From positions 94,126,991 through 94,190,990 of the forward strand of contig OZ035961.1 in NCBI GenBank assembly GCA_964034945.1: a DNA stretch of 64,000 nucleotides. Direction: 5' to 3'. How positions within the stretch are numbered: the stretch's first letter is position 1; every line of letters begins with the position of its first letter. A program made the translations under genes and the position numbers. This DNA comes from Chrysopilus asiliformis (Eukaryota; Arthropoda; Insecta; Diptera; Rhagionidae). Shown piece after piece: positions 13,401 to 25,053 of this stretch. The notes below the pieces were generated by a model. The model saw only the letters and a list, made by a program, of their open reading frames with translations, searched no databases and was not told the DNA's origin.

Positions 13401-13957
13401 AAACATAACAAAAGCTAAACTTGCCAATCTTGCAAATATTGAAAACCCGTATGGTGATTTAAATGAACGGGGAACAGTTGTATCAAAATCCCAGTTTGAA
13501 GTCAAATTTTCCAATAAGATTTTTTAAAATTTATTCCAATCGGATTTTGATGTATGAGAGTTTTATGTAGAATCATATTCTAAATAACTTTTGTTCTTGT
13601 ACTTTTTTGATAAGATGAACCGTATTTGAGATATTCACAAAAAACGTTTACGTTCGTATGGGGGGTACCCCCCTAATGGTTCATTTTTGCTCATGAACGA
13701 ACTTGGCCTCGCATTTTACGAAAAACGGATCTGCTCAAAATTTCAAGTCTCTAGCTCAATCCGTGCCCCCGCAATCCGCGCCACAGACGGACGGACGGAC
13801 AGACAGACGGACGGACGGACGGACATGCTAAATTCAACTTTTTTTTATCATTCTAAACCCACTGGTGTAATTCATTTTTTTGTGTGATGACGGGATCTTG
13901 GCGTTACAAACGGTAAAGCAAATCTAATATACCCTTTGGTTTCACCATACGGGTATA
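13401..13957 (+). repeat. Interspersed repeat family A, copy 1
   Basis: Begins AACATAACAAAAGCT and ends CACCATACGGGTAT. It contains the GGGGGTACCCCC palindrome, a (GGAC/AGAC)n tetranucleotide tract and the word ACGGGATCTTGGCGTTAC common to all copies. The inverse words CCCGTATGGTGA and TCACCATACGGG lie near opposite ends. Open frames here are artefacts of the tetranucleotide tract. Confidence 0.85.
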
Positions 13958-14035
13958 AAAAAAATTAGACTTCGACTCTCATAAGAGAGTTAAATCAAAT
14001 TTTCATAAGCTAAGATATTAAAAATCTGTACTCAC

Positions 14036-14186
14036 CAATTAAAAGTCAAGGGGAAGGTCTCCCAGTCCTCTGGACAATCGAGTTTAACAAAAAATGTCGC
14101 TCTTTCGCTTGGAGCACAACGAACCAAACTACTGGAGTTATCACTAAATTTGATATCATGAAGTAGCGGTGTAACAATTGCTGGAT
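14036..14186 (-). CDS. Isolated internal exon of the Ig-repeat gene (first half of Ig1)
   Basis: A 151-bp exon flanked by a TTTCAG acceptor at its upstream side and a GTGAG donor. It reads DPAIVTPLLHDIKF, then SLVRCAPSERATFFVKLDC and ends FPLTFNW. The last two bases (TG) plus the first base of the exon at 3211 give the Ig Trp codon, so the joined strand C reads FNWTRGDIPIENNDRF. This completes the Ig1 fold that otherwise starts abruptly at 3211. The implied intron (3212-14035) is 10.8 kb. The exon is too short to show as a long ORF and carries no start codon of its own. Confidence 0.85.
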
Positions 14187-14356
14187 CTGAAATGAAAAAA
14201 AAATAGTACTACTATATTGTGCAAAAAATCAGAATATCTTTGTTTATTTTCCATATGTTGAGAGAAATTAAAGGCAAGGATGCAAAACGTTATCGTGACG
14301 TAGCGAAATAACGAAACGATTTTCCTATTTTTTCCTCAAAAGTCTGTTATTTTCTT

Positions 14357-14893
14357 TCTTTATATATAAAAATGAATATTTGTCTGTAAGGATTTCTGTT
14401 TGTTTCCACAAAACTCACAAACTACCAGTCCGATTGAGTTCAAACTTATACATAAAGTATATTTTGAAGAGAGGATGGTTTATGCATATAGTGCGATTAT
14501 TTTGCATGACTCCTTCCCCCCGCCCCTATACAGTTATATCAAATTTAAGAGTGTAGAAAGAATTTAAGAATTTACTTTTTAGTAGGCAACGTTTTATTTT
14601 TAATCAAAAAATAATTATGTCAATATCTTTTCATAATTGTGCGTGTTTTCAAAAAGTTTTGGGGGAAAATTCATTGTCAATATTGACATATACAATGCCG
14701 CGCGGAAATATTGGACGATACAGCCGGAAAGGGCGCACTACTGAATGTATTTCGATGCGGTTTTTTTTATTGGAATGGTCATTCCACAGGCCAGATTCGA
14801 GGCCGAAGGCCGAGTAGTAATTGAGGCCGGATGCCGAAGGCCGACGAGTGAGGAGGGGATGAACCGCGGAGCGGTTCGGGGCGGAGCCCCTAG
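14357..14893 (+). mobile_element. Non-autonomous Helitron-like element
   Basis: Starts with TCTTTATATATAAAAATG and ends with the hairpin GGGGC-GGA-GCCCC followed by CTAG, then T. A hairpin plus CTRR terminus with a T flank is the Helitron 3' signature. The region just before the end contains repeated GGCCGAAGGCCGA words. No Rep/helicase frame is present. The 5' boundary is uncertain. Confidence 0.65.
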
Positions 14894-15051
14894 TAATGTT
14901 ATATAAATTGAATTCCGTTACAATATTGAAAAACGAAACGAAAACCAAAAAACATTATTTGGTTTTTTCGTTACACAGTTTTAACTGCTAGAAATTTCCA
15001 TTTTCCAATATTTGTTGGGTTTTTTTTCTGCTTTATCAGAGAAAAAATTTA

Positions 15052-15615
15052 AACATAACAAAAGCTATAATTGCCAATCTGGCAATTATTGAAAACCCGT
15101 ATGGTGATTTAATTGAACGGCGTATCAAAATTTCTTTTGAATTCAAATTTTCCAATACGATTTTTTTAAAACTTGTTCCAATCGGATATTGATGTATGGG
15201 AGTTTTTTGTAGAATAATATCCTGAATAACTTTTGTTCTTGGACTTTTTTGATAAGATGCACCGTTTTTGAGATATTCGCAAAAATCGTTTTCGTTCGTA
15301 TGGGGGGTACCCCCCCTAATGGTCCATTTTTCCCCATTAACGAACTTAGCCTCGCATTTTACGAAAAACGGACCTGTGCGAAATTTCAAGTCTGTAGCTC
15401 AATCCGTGCGCCCGCAATCCGCGCCACAGACAGACGGACGGACGGACGGACGGACGGACAGACGGACGGACAGACGGACGGACATGCTAAATTCAACTTT
15501 TTTCATCATTCTAAACACACTGGTGTAATTCATTTTTTTGTGTGATGACGGGATCTTGGCGTTACAAACGGTAAGGCAAAGTTAATATACCCTTTGGTTT
15601 CACCATACGGGTATA
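15052..15615 (+). repeat. Interspersed repeat family A, copy 2
   Basis: Best-preserved copy: starts AACATAACAAAAGCTATAAT, includes the palindrome ATTGCCAATCTGGCAAT, the GGGGGGTACCCCCC palindrome, an expanded GGAC/AGAC tetranucleotide tract and ends TTTCACCATACGGGTAT. Same orientation as copy 1, 1.6 kb away. Confidence 0.85.
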
Positions 15616-15696
15616 AAAACGCTAGGAAAAATAGTAGAAAAAATTAGTAGGAAAAGTAGTTGCAAAAATGCTGGGAAAATAGTACGAAAAATGGTA

Positions 15697-15806
15697 AGAA
15701 AATATGTTGGAATTCTATTTATATGGTCTGTGGTGCAATGAAAACACTTTATTTTGTGCTTTCATTGCACCACAGACCATATAGATAGAATTCCAACATA
15801 TTTTCT
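15697..15806. repeat. Foldback hairpin, ~51-bp arms, 7-nt loop
   Basis: Left arm AGAAAATATGTTGGAATTCT continuing to GGTGCAATGAAA, right arm its near-perfect complement starting GTGCTTTCATTGCACC. Only a few mismatches or indels. Could be a very short MITE; no target duplication was identified. Confidence 0.85.
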
Positions 15807-16932
15807 AACAGATTTCAGTTTTTGTGACCTTTGTCTACTTTTAGAATGCTTAACAAGCACACTTGACAACGAAGAAGTTGCACTTTTCATATTTTTTTTT
15901 TGATACTGGTCGTAACGTTAGCTGATTTCCAAGTAAAAAAAACAACTCCTTATAACATAAAAAATCTCATTCAAAAAATTCTAGTTTTGGAGACAATTAC
16001 CATGTAATATAAAAAAATTTCAATTAGACAATTTTAAAACCTAAAATCTAAATTATGTATAAAATCTGTCGGGTAAAAATTACTGCATTTGGTTTTCAAC
16101 CAAAACTCAAGAAATCCTCCTTTGATGTGTTTGTTTTGCCGAGTTCACAATACCTGAGAAAAATTGACACAATCTTATAATAAAAGGTGTTAAAAACAAA
16201 CATATGCGTCGAAAATCGAACTGGTGCAAACGACCGGCACGTAAATATTTTGTTTAATTTTTTTTTAATTTAAGATTTATCAAAATTATGGACAGAATTC
16301 AAAGCACGGGGAAAACAAATCACAAAAAAACGAGATTAAAAATTTTAAAAACCTTAAAAAAATGAAAAACACCGAAATAAAAATAAAAAAACCCGACTAA
16401 GAAAATTCTTTAAAAAAATGTAAAACTCCGAAATAAAATCAATTCCTCTAAAAAGGCTAAAATATAATCATTGCAGTAAACTTAAAATTGGTCTGTGTCG
16501 AGAAAACTTATTTCTCGTTGGAATTGTTGAGCAAAACTTTTTTTAAAGATAAGTGCAAAAAATAACTTGATTGAATTTCAAGTTTTTCTACCAGCAATTT
16601 GTGTTTTTGTTATAATATGTGTTTAGATCCACAATTTTTTTTCAAGACGGCGATAACGAGATTGAAATCGGTCTGTGAATCAAAAAATACAAAGATAGGG
16701 TGTTTAAAGTTAGAAAGGAAAGGTGAATTCTTGTGCACTGAAACATTTCTTTCATTATTTCAGACCCAATAGCAAAAAACGGAATCAAAATCGGTTCAGT
16801 GATTCGAAAAATACAAGGACAGGGGGTGAGCGGAGAATGGTGATTTTAAAACCTTCATCCCGTAATATCCAGTGAAATGCCAAAAACAAGACCGAAATCG
16901 GTTTAGTGGAACAAGAATAATTTTATGTGTTA

Positions 16933-18231
16933 CTAGCAGACCCTACGAATGCCAGCTTAAAGTTTTTTGTATAAATTTTAGAATGCCAAAAAACCATTAA
17001 TAATTTAAAAACTTTTGGGAAAAAATATTATTCTTACAGGACCTTGCGTTTCGAATTTTGAAATTTCAACAACAGATTCGTGATAAGCAACCATGAAAAC
17101 CTCCTAAAGCCAGTTTTTCCGAGAAAAATTTGAAAAAGGATATTTGCGTTATCTTTACAGGACCTTCCATTTAGACTTTTTAAAAACGGTACCCGGCGTG
17201 CGTTGCTACGTCAAGAAAGAAACACATGTGTTTTGTTTTATGGAAAATTCGAAATTAAGTTCCTTTATTTTATCTTAATGCTAACGGATACACAATATTT
17301 TTAGTTGTTCTATTCGGTGTATAAATGTACAAATTTTTTGGAGTGCCAACTTTGTCCTTGATGTTATTCTTCCGATTGATGCTTTTTTTGGCGGCATTGT
17401 TCTGAATTAATAATCTGAAGTGCACAACACTAATTGGGTATGTAGATAACGAACGTTATGCTTTTTTGTTTGTATTTTAGCGGTAAAAACTGTTTTTTTT
17501 CGAAATTAAAACTCAAAATTAAAACTGGAAAATAAATTGAAAGGTGGTTCCGAATAATTGTACTCAAAGGCTACTTTATTCTGAATGTGGCGGGTATTGG
17601 AGAAAACATTCAGTTGTTAATGACTGTTGCTTGGATGACATTAGTGGGTACTTTAGTTTTTATTGCATTCCTTTTTTTAATGAGTTTTTGGAGTAGCAGG
17701 TTACCCAATATAATAACGTTGTAGGAGGTAAAGTCATAAAGAAACAAACATACAACATTTTTTATTAGAGTGAAATTTTGCAATAAGAATTTCAAAAGGT
17801 GTTCCAATTGAATTTTCATGTATTGAGTATTTATGTAGAATTGGATTCTAAACACTGTTTGTTCTTGGAGTTTTGCAATAAAGTGAACCGTTTTCGAGAA
17901 ATTTGCAAATAACTTTTTGGATTGTATGGGAGAGGGGGGAAGCTTAAGGGGTAGGTGCACCAAACTTCACAGAAACACCCTCTGTGCTAATCTAAAGTTT
18001 TCCTGAAAATTTGGTCAAAATCGGTTCAGCGGCTTAGAAGTCTATAAGCCACATACATACATACATACATACATACATACATACATACATACATACATAC
18101 ATACATACATACATACATACATACATACATACATACATACATACAAACACACATACATACATACATACATCCATTTTTAGTAATATAGAAGAAGATACAT
18201 ACATACATACATCCATTTTTATATATATAGA
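16933..18231 (-). mobile_element. Non-autonomous Helitron carrying a CATA microsatellite
   Basis: Read on the minus strand it begins TCTATATATATAAAAATGG after an A and ends GGGTCTGCTAG before a T, matching Helitron rules (TC start, CTAG end, insertion between A and T). The same two ends bound the shorter element at 30726-31110. The interior is non-coding; it includes GTACCCGGCGTGCGTTGC near 17191, possibly an older Helitron fragment. Confidence 0.75.
18051..18170. repeat. (CATA)n microsatellite, ~120 bp
   Basis: About 26 uninterrupted CATA units followed by CAAACACA and more CATA units; a further short CATA run lies at 18197-18210. On the minus strand it produces spurious Met/Tyr/Val/Cys frames. 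It lies inside a Helitron. Confidence 0.95.
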
Positions 18232-20349
18232 TAGATTGTTAGTGCTTTTCTACCAACAAAACGAAAACTACACGACTATCAAAATCGTGGTGAATATGAC
18301 AATTAGGCGACTCATGTTTTTACTCCAAAGTTGATTTTCCTGAAATGCAGTGTATTGTTTTTTCAAAGTAGTTTTCCAAATTTCATATAGATTCTGTTAT
18401 ATTGTTTATTCGGATTCAATTCGCTTTTACCTAGCCCTTAAACAAGCAAAACCACTTAAAATTCCTAAAATTTTTTATTTAAAATATGTAAAATTAATGT
18501 TTTTACTGTAAAAATCTTATGCAAGCAAATTTTATGTGATTTTACTTGCTAAAAATGTGATTTTAGATCCCGTCATCACACACAAAAATGAATTATACAG
18601 GAGGAAAACCTCTACGAGTTTTTTTTGTAACAACAAGACATTAAGCACAGGTACATAAGTATTTGTTGATTTTTTTGATCAAATTAAACTATTTTCATGT
18701 TTTTAACTCAATATATTCTTGAGTTATTGTGCGGATATGCATAAATCAAAGTTTTTCATCGTTTTAAACTTATTGGTGTAATTAATTTTTACATATGATA
18801 TTTAGGTTTATGCGTAAGTACTTTAATTATGAACAAATTTAATTTAATCCGCATAAAAATCACACTAATTTTCCAAATCGCAAATCGAAAAAAAAATAGA
18901 AAAATTATCAAATGTAAATAAAGCCAAAGTTGAAAAACATTTACATATTTTATTAGTCACGATGTAAATTTCTGTTCGAAAATAAAATTTTATTAGAACG
19001 CGTTACTGTCAGAATTTCTCTCACCAAATATTCATATAAATAGAAACAAAAGACAGAAAATAGACAGGAAACAATTCTAAAATATATTTCGAGTTTCCTA
19101 TTTTTCATCACAAATCTATACTACGGATCGTACGAGCATGTAAACATGCCAAATTTAATTTTAAAAATGACATCGCCCAATAGTGAGGCCAAAGAATATT
19201 ATTGATTTATTATTAATAAATATTTCTTGATTAGATTAACTGAAAATTGATGTTTGTTCCGTATGATAATTTTAAATTAATAGCGAAATTCTGGATAAAC
19301 TACTCACGTGCGGAATATATATGTACTTTTTTTAAAAAGTTTCTTGATGTTATGCTAAAAATGTCAGAAACTCGGCTATTTGCTGTTTCTGTGATAAATT
19401 AGTCGTAGAACTATTAAACATATAGCAGCAACTGCTTCCTTAATTTCTCCAAAATATCCCTCTGCGGATATTTATAAAGATCGTTTATAGTTATGTCTGA
19501 ATAAATGTGTATTGATATACGTTCAACTGTAACCGTCGGAAATAGAATTCATGAATACATGAAAAATTTTCTTTTCAGCTTGTCACTTTCTTCAGTATTT
19601 CTATGGATTTTATAAATAAAACTCAAATTCTCACTTTGACGATTTTAATAGCTGTTGTATTTGCTTTTAGTTTAAAATAAATTACAAAAAGTCCTATTAC
19701 TGATGCATATTAAGTGACAATCTTCATACCGAAGAGAAAGTATTTAAAATTGGACATTATGTGCATCGATTATTCAAAAAAAAGTGTTTATTTTTACACA
19801 TAAACAGACGTGAACTTACAATCAGTGTAAGCTATTTAAAGAATTTGATCGAGAACCGAAAGTCGGCTCGGCTTGCTCACCTCATGACCAAAATGTCTGC
19901 GATTAAAAGCTTAGGCAGATGACACACCACACCGAGCAATCGTACAATAATTTTGCAGTAAAATTTACCGTTTGAATGATCAAAGTTTTGTTATAACATG
20001 AGGATTATTTTTTAAATTTAGCCTTTCTGTCCTCGCAAAAAAATTAAGGACTTTTTAAGGATATCAAAAATTTAAAGCCCTGGAATGACGAGTTTTTTAA
20101 ATAATTTTTTTAAAAAAACGCGTTTTTAGTATATCAAAAATCTGAACTCCTGGAATGCCAAATTTTTTAAATTTAAAATTTAAAAAAAAATTATTTTTCG
20201 TGTTTAAATTTTGGGGGAAGGCGTAATTTTTAAAAAATAATTTATACTCAATATCACTAGCTTAACCGTCTAACCGTCGAGAGTCAGGAAATTCAATCCA
20301 ATTTGAAACATAATTAAAAAAGTTACTTTGGTTAGCAAAAAAAGCTTTA
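18232..20349. other. Intronic AT-rich DNA, no gene recognised
   Basis: Part of the 6.9-kb intron of the Ig gene. It contains a short fragment of repeat family A (18566-18600, GATCCCGTCATCACACAC). No domain-bearing reading frame was seen. Confidence 0.4.
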
Positions 20350-20548
20350 TCACATTTTACCCAAAATCAAATTCAATAATTGACAAAATGGTGGATATTT
20401 GATATAGATTCGAAGATATTTGTTTGGTTTGTAAGTTAACAACTTTTCATCACATTTTACCCAAAATCAAATTCAATAATTGACAAAATGGTGGATATTT
20501 GATATAGATTCGAAGATATTTGTTTGGTTTGTAAGTTAACAACTTTTC
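20350..20548. repeat. Exact 100-bp tandem duplication
   Basis: Two adjacent copies of a 100-bp unit beginning TCACATTTTACCCAAAATC and ending GTTAACAACTTTTC. I found no difference between them by eye. A recent duplication or an assembly artefact; it lies in the Ig-gene intron. Confidence 0.95.
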
Positions 20549-21100
20549 GAAATTATGGATACCAGTGTGCCATTTACTTAAATATAAACTTTTTGATTCG
20601 ATCTGTGCTATAAGACTTTGTGTGCACATCATTATAGACAGATCCATGTGCTATAAAACAAGGTTGAACTTAACATGGAAAATATTAGAATTAGAATTCC
20701 CAGACCTAGGAAATCAAATACTCTCATAGTACTTTATTTGGAGTCTGAATTTAAAGATTAGTTAGATCAAGTATCTCGAATTTACCAACTAAATGGTATT
20801 ATGTGCATATAGTATCGAAAATTTAAAACACATTCAGCCGTTATACTCTTTGTATGTATGACTGTTACACACATTTATGGATTAATTTTAGAACCGAAAT
20901 AGACTTAAAACTTTCCCTAGTTTTAAAATGCTTGTATAATATTAATATAGCATAGCTTGAATACATTTTCACCAATTTTATCGATTGCGTAATAGAAATC
21001 ATCGCATGAGAAAAAATTAAATTATGCCATAGTACAGATAATGGACGATAGAAAGAGAAAAACTTTTTTTTCGTTGCTATTGAAGAGAATTGTCCCATAC

Positions 21101-21140
21101 CTGATGCTGATTTACTAAGTTTGATATTGGCTTCATCCAT
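21101..21140 (-). CDS. Probable first coding exon of the Ig-repeat gene (or of one isoform)
   Basis: Reads ATG plus MDEANIKLSKSAS and one extra base before a GTATGG donor. The leftover G plus the first two bases of the exon at 14186 make GAT, giving SKSASDPAIVTPLL in frame. The start has a purine-rich context (AAAAAATGG). Summed with the next two exons the length is 483 bases, a multiple of three, as the later phase requires. A short upstream reading frame lies just 5'. The exon is tiny, so this is inference from phase, start context and position; other 5' exons could exist outside the window. Confidence 0.45.
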
Positions 21141-23103
21141 TTTTTTCGTATTATCCACTAGAATGCATGGTACACATTCTTCCTATACTATCATTAATTA
21201 TTGTTTTGGCTATTTGGTGTATCCTCTTCGGTTATGGTACAAACTACACTGCTTTTTTTAATAAGAACAAAACTCAATGGTTTAAAATCATTTAGATTGC
21301 ACTACTATACAATTTTTCCACTAGTATCTAAACTTTAAATTTGATATTGATTTTTTTTAAATAATTTTGTATGAAATCGAAAAATAAGCGACCGATTAAA
21401 CGAACGAACATTCGAATTTTTAATGCGTCAAAGAATGCTTTCACATGCAATACCTCTAGCCGTTTTTCCGAAAACACCGAAGGACTGAGACTCGTTTTTC
21501 GACTAAATCAAACTGTCTGCCTTGATTTTCCACAAGCTGTTGCTGTTGCCTGTTTTTCATTTCATTTTTCCACTTTTTCATTTTTTGCCAACTTTAACAG
21601 AGAAATTCTGTTTAGATTTTCGGAATTTTTCCGGCACCGTATCTGTTTAGATGTTTTCTCTCAATCTTTCTCTAATACTAGCACCAGTAATGCTATAATT
21701 TAGCTATTTAAGTGATATGCACATAACTAATGGTATTTAGATTTTATAAAAAAAATAGGCAGATAGACAGAAAATATTAAATTGATCATTAATTAATGAG
21801 AATTTACACAGTCTATAAATATAAATATGTCTGTCTCTTCAATCACATTAAATAGGAGTGTAAACATAAAAAATAAGAAGATTTTCAAATTGCAAAGGTC
21901 AGAGTTAAAAATAATTTCGAGTCGTTTAATGCAGTTTTATTTAAATTCTTGTGAGTTTGAGAAGTTTTTTTTTTTGAACAAGTTCATTGACCACTTTTTC
22001 ATATTTTTTTAATAGAATATTTTTATTCTCTTGAGTTTTATACATTTATGGTATTTTTTTTTAAGAAAGAAGTATTTTGCATAGCTTTCATTATAACAAT
22101 TTCTAAGGATCTTTTCGGTCAAACGAATTATTACAAATCTTTATTAAATGCATTATAATAGTACTCTTAAAAGCCTGATGGCAGGACTTTTTTTTTACGC
22201 GCCCATCGCTTTGCCCTTATTACCAGGATACTTTTCATAAAGCCCCTGATTTTTCAATAAAAATTTTTCATTAATTCAATTTAAACTTAGAATCCTAACA
22301 AAACGACTAGTCTTTACCACCCCGACATTAGCAATTCTGGATTTCCTGCGCTAAGTAGTTTTAATAGAAACTACTTGGATTTTCCACTTGACTCTAATTT
22401 TATAAATATTTTGAACTAAAAAAATCACGAAAACAAGGATTAATTTTTCCGAATTTTGTAATTCAAATTGGTAACTTGTGTTGCCGCGTAAAAAATTAAA
22501 CGATTTCGTTGGCTTTCTATCTGAAGTTGTGAAGTTGTCGGTTTCACATTTTTTGAAAATTAAAAAATATTATCTCAACTAAAAAAAGTTGACATAACAG
22601 ATGAGCCCACACGGTGATCGTTTTTGTTTTTTTCCTTAAATCTCTCCACAAATCTTCATTTTAACTTTTATCATGTACTTCTGTGTCAAAATGATTTAAA
22701 GGGCCTTTTTTTAAATAAATACATTGGAAACTGGTTGTGGCGACATTGTAGGGGTCGAAGAGTTTGGGCGTATTATCTGATTGACCATAGGTAGATAACA
22801 CCTTATCGGGTCTAGCCTGGGCCTAAAATTATCGTTCAGAACCTAACCTATACGTCACGATTTCTGCTATATATTCTCTTAGGAATTGCAAGTTTTTCGA
22901 CCAGAATCTTATGACGGTTTCTAATTATCCAAATGAGTATAAACTCTGGAATTTCTTCAAAAAAATGTTTTTTTTTATTTCTTTTAATACCATTTCACAA
23001 CAATAATTTTGTATAAATATACAAATACTAAACAATTAACAAAAAGCATTAAAAAATGCCTGCTGACTTAAAATAAAAATTAGGTTCTAATAGTATGGCA
23101 ATT
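21141..23103. other. Non-coding region between the Ig gene and TMEM208
   Basis: Contains the possible promoter/5' UTR of the Ig gene (about 21141-21500). The remainder is AT-rich with no recognisable gene. TMEM208 lies downstream of 23320 on the same strand, so part of this stretch next to 23103 is its 3' UTR. Confidence 0.4.
21483..21488 (-). promoter_or_regulatory. Possible initiator (TCAGTC) upstream of the Ig-gene start exon
   Basis: On the minus strand a TCAGTC arthropod-type initiator sits about 345 bp 5' of the putative ATG at 21140, followed by a relatively GC-richer stretch. No TATA box is obvious. A plus-strand open frame over 21371-21703 has no recognisable domain and is treated as chance. 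Weak evidence from one short motif. Confidence 0.2.
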
Positions 23104-23872
23104 TCATCTCATCCGTTTCATTCTTCGCTCCATTTTCTTTTGTTTCTTCTCATCAATTTCGGGTTGCTCATTTTTCTGCGACATCCAGGGCTTTATAACC
23201 GAGCCCCACAACATCCAGACTGCTCGAATGGGCACCAACAGAAGAAGTAACCAAAAGTAGTTCGAGATCAAAGAGAGGAGCAATGTCCCAGATGTTAAAA
23301 TAATTAAATCTTTAACGTGTCTGCAACAATAAATCAACAATTCAGTATTACAATAGAACAGTGTTTTGTTTGGAAATTTACTCTGCGATTCCGCCCTCCA
23401 TATTGAGATCAGTGCCGGTATCTACAATTGCGCCAGTGTCAGACGTCTTCGTTTTGCTCATGAAGGCCATGAAGGAATATCCTCCGAAAAGTATCCCAAC
23501 TGATAGTATACTCATTATCTGAAAAAATTACAAGGCCTTCGTTAGGTAAGCATTCGTGACATGGCATTCAACTTACAGTCGTCAATGTTGTTAATTCAAA
23601 CAGTATAAAAAAGGCTAGGAAAAACGTCCCTGCGCTGCCCAGTGCCATGTTTCGATAAAAACTTAATGTTGCTACGTTCTCTTCACATATTTGTTTGGCG
23701 CCCTTGGTTCCCTGTTTTCCCTTTTGTTGGGGCTGCAGAATATAAATACAAAAGAGGTTAAATAACTCAGTGACTTTCAGTTTCAAGACACTTTCTCCCA
23801 AACTTATTGTAATTTGCATATTAATATCTCTTTATCATTTGATAAAGAGTTATATTTTGTACTTACTGCCAT
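23104..23872 (-). CDS. TMEM208: TMEM208 homologue (ER membrane insertion factor, SND2 family)
   Basis: Four-pass ER membrane protein; in animals and yeast (Snd2) the family assists SRP-independent targeting of membrane proteins. Exons (minus): 23867-23872 (Met-Ala only), 23577-23732, 23382-23518, 23104-23320; phases close at 172 codons including stop, i.e. 171 residues, matching the usual ~173. Visible hallmarks are a basic N-terminus (KGKQGTKGAKQI, then EEN), membrane segments LGSAGTFFLAFFILFEL, SILSVGILFGGYSFMAF, LIILTSGTLLLSLIS and YFWLLLLLVPIRAVW, a DLNMEGGIAEHVKD motif, KPWM, and a highly basic tail KKQKKMERRMKRMR. The first exon encodes only two residues and is assigned from the ATG-GCA-GTAAGT context and phase. 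Neighbouring genes are unrelated. Confidence 0.93.
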
Positions 23873-24521
23873 TTTAGTTAATTCAGTCTGTCTAAAATAT
23901 AAATAAAAACTACAGTACTTTTGAATGCAGTGACAAAATCCTCCACCAAAACTATGGAAACCAAAAACTCAAGAAACCAATATCAACACGAAACATCCAA
24001 TGTGGCGAACAGTTGTCACTGCACTAGCGCCAGTAGTTGCTCGAATCGCCGCAGAATCATTCAAAGATTTTTTTTCTTAGGGCGCATTTCCACCAGGTTT
24101 TTATTTAAATTTACTCTAAAAAACTGAAAGAAAATTCGAATCTCTTTTTTTACTATCAAATAAACAGAAATATTGACTGCAACGTTTTTGTCAAAGCTAT
24201 AAAAACTAAATCAGTTGGAAGAACCTCACCCTCTGATTCCAGATTAGAAATTGACGTCTAACTCGAGTTAAGAGGGTCTTAATAGATTTTGCGTTCTAGA
24301 AAATAAATTAAGAAATGTCAAAAAAATAATTAATTTTTTTTACCATAATACGATATTTCTTAGAAAAGTCTTCTTGAGTAAAAATCCATTCTTCACATAT
24401 ATGAAACTATTCACATGTTTTTCAAAATCCACAATATATCTAATTCTCATCGTTTTGGAGACGTTTATTAATTCTGAATACAATTAAATGACAAAAACTC
24501 CCTAATTTGAAATTATCTTTT

Positions 24522-24786
24522 ACGTTGGCTACCATGTGAGTCACCGGTGTACACACACTATTGTCATTACCGTCAGTTTCTCAAGTTCCATGGTTGAGTG
24601 CAGTCGTTAAATTGAGCTTACTATACATTCCTATAGTTTCGATGTTCACCGGTGCCCCACAGTGTGCAAAAGTGAAATAAGAGTTTGAGTCACCGGTGAC
24701 TCACAAAGTACAGAAATGATTTTTGCGTTTTTTCCCAGTGTATACTAACTAGCGGAGTAAGCGTTTTTTTGGCTGGTAGCCAACGT
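24522..24786. mobile_element. Short MITE with ACGTTGGCTACCA ends
   Basis: Inverted ends ACGTTGGCTACCA and TGGTAGCCAACGT. Inside are two related words, GTGAGTCACCGGTG and GAGTCACCGGTGACTCAC; the second is an 18-bp palindrome containing overlapping TGAGTCA-type sites. No coding capacity and no clear target duplication. Confidence 0.6.
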
Positions 24787-25053
24787 GTTAACTTTTTAAA
24801 AACAAAACTCACCAAAATCTCTAATCCATTTCTATTAAAATTCTAAAATTAAGAGATAAGACATCTCTTTCGTAATCCGGAATAAGAGTTTTTTTAAATA
24901 TCTTTAAAAAATGCCTGAAATTTAAAAAAAAATATACAGTAGTCTCGGAATGAATATTATTTTCAAAAAGCAGAACAAAAATACTATTATAAAAAAAAAC
25001 ATGATCGTCAAACACTCAAAAAATCAAGTATCGATAAAGTCGTCATAAAACAT

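Noticed and set aside
15249..15545. Overlapping open frames with Arg-Thr-Asp-Gly repeats
   Set aside because: All arise from the GGAC/AGAC tetranucleotide tract of repeat family A; the same false frames appear at 13687, 30026, 40179 and 53015.
18051..18170. CRISPR-like regular array
   Set aside because: A 4-bp microsatellite without spacers; the sequence is eukaryotic.
18026..18216. Cys/Met/Tyr/Val-repeat open frames on the minus strand
   Set aside because: They are translations of the CATA microsatellite in different frames.
21371..21703. 110-codon plus-strand frame as a gene
   Set aside because: Phe/Ser/Asn-rich, no domain, no splice context; the opposite strand offers a better explanation as 5' UTR/promoter of the Ig gene.
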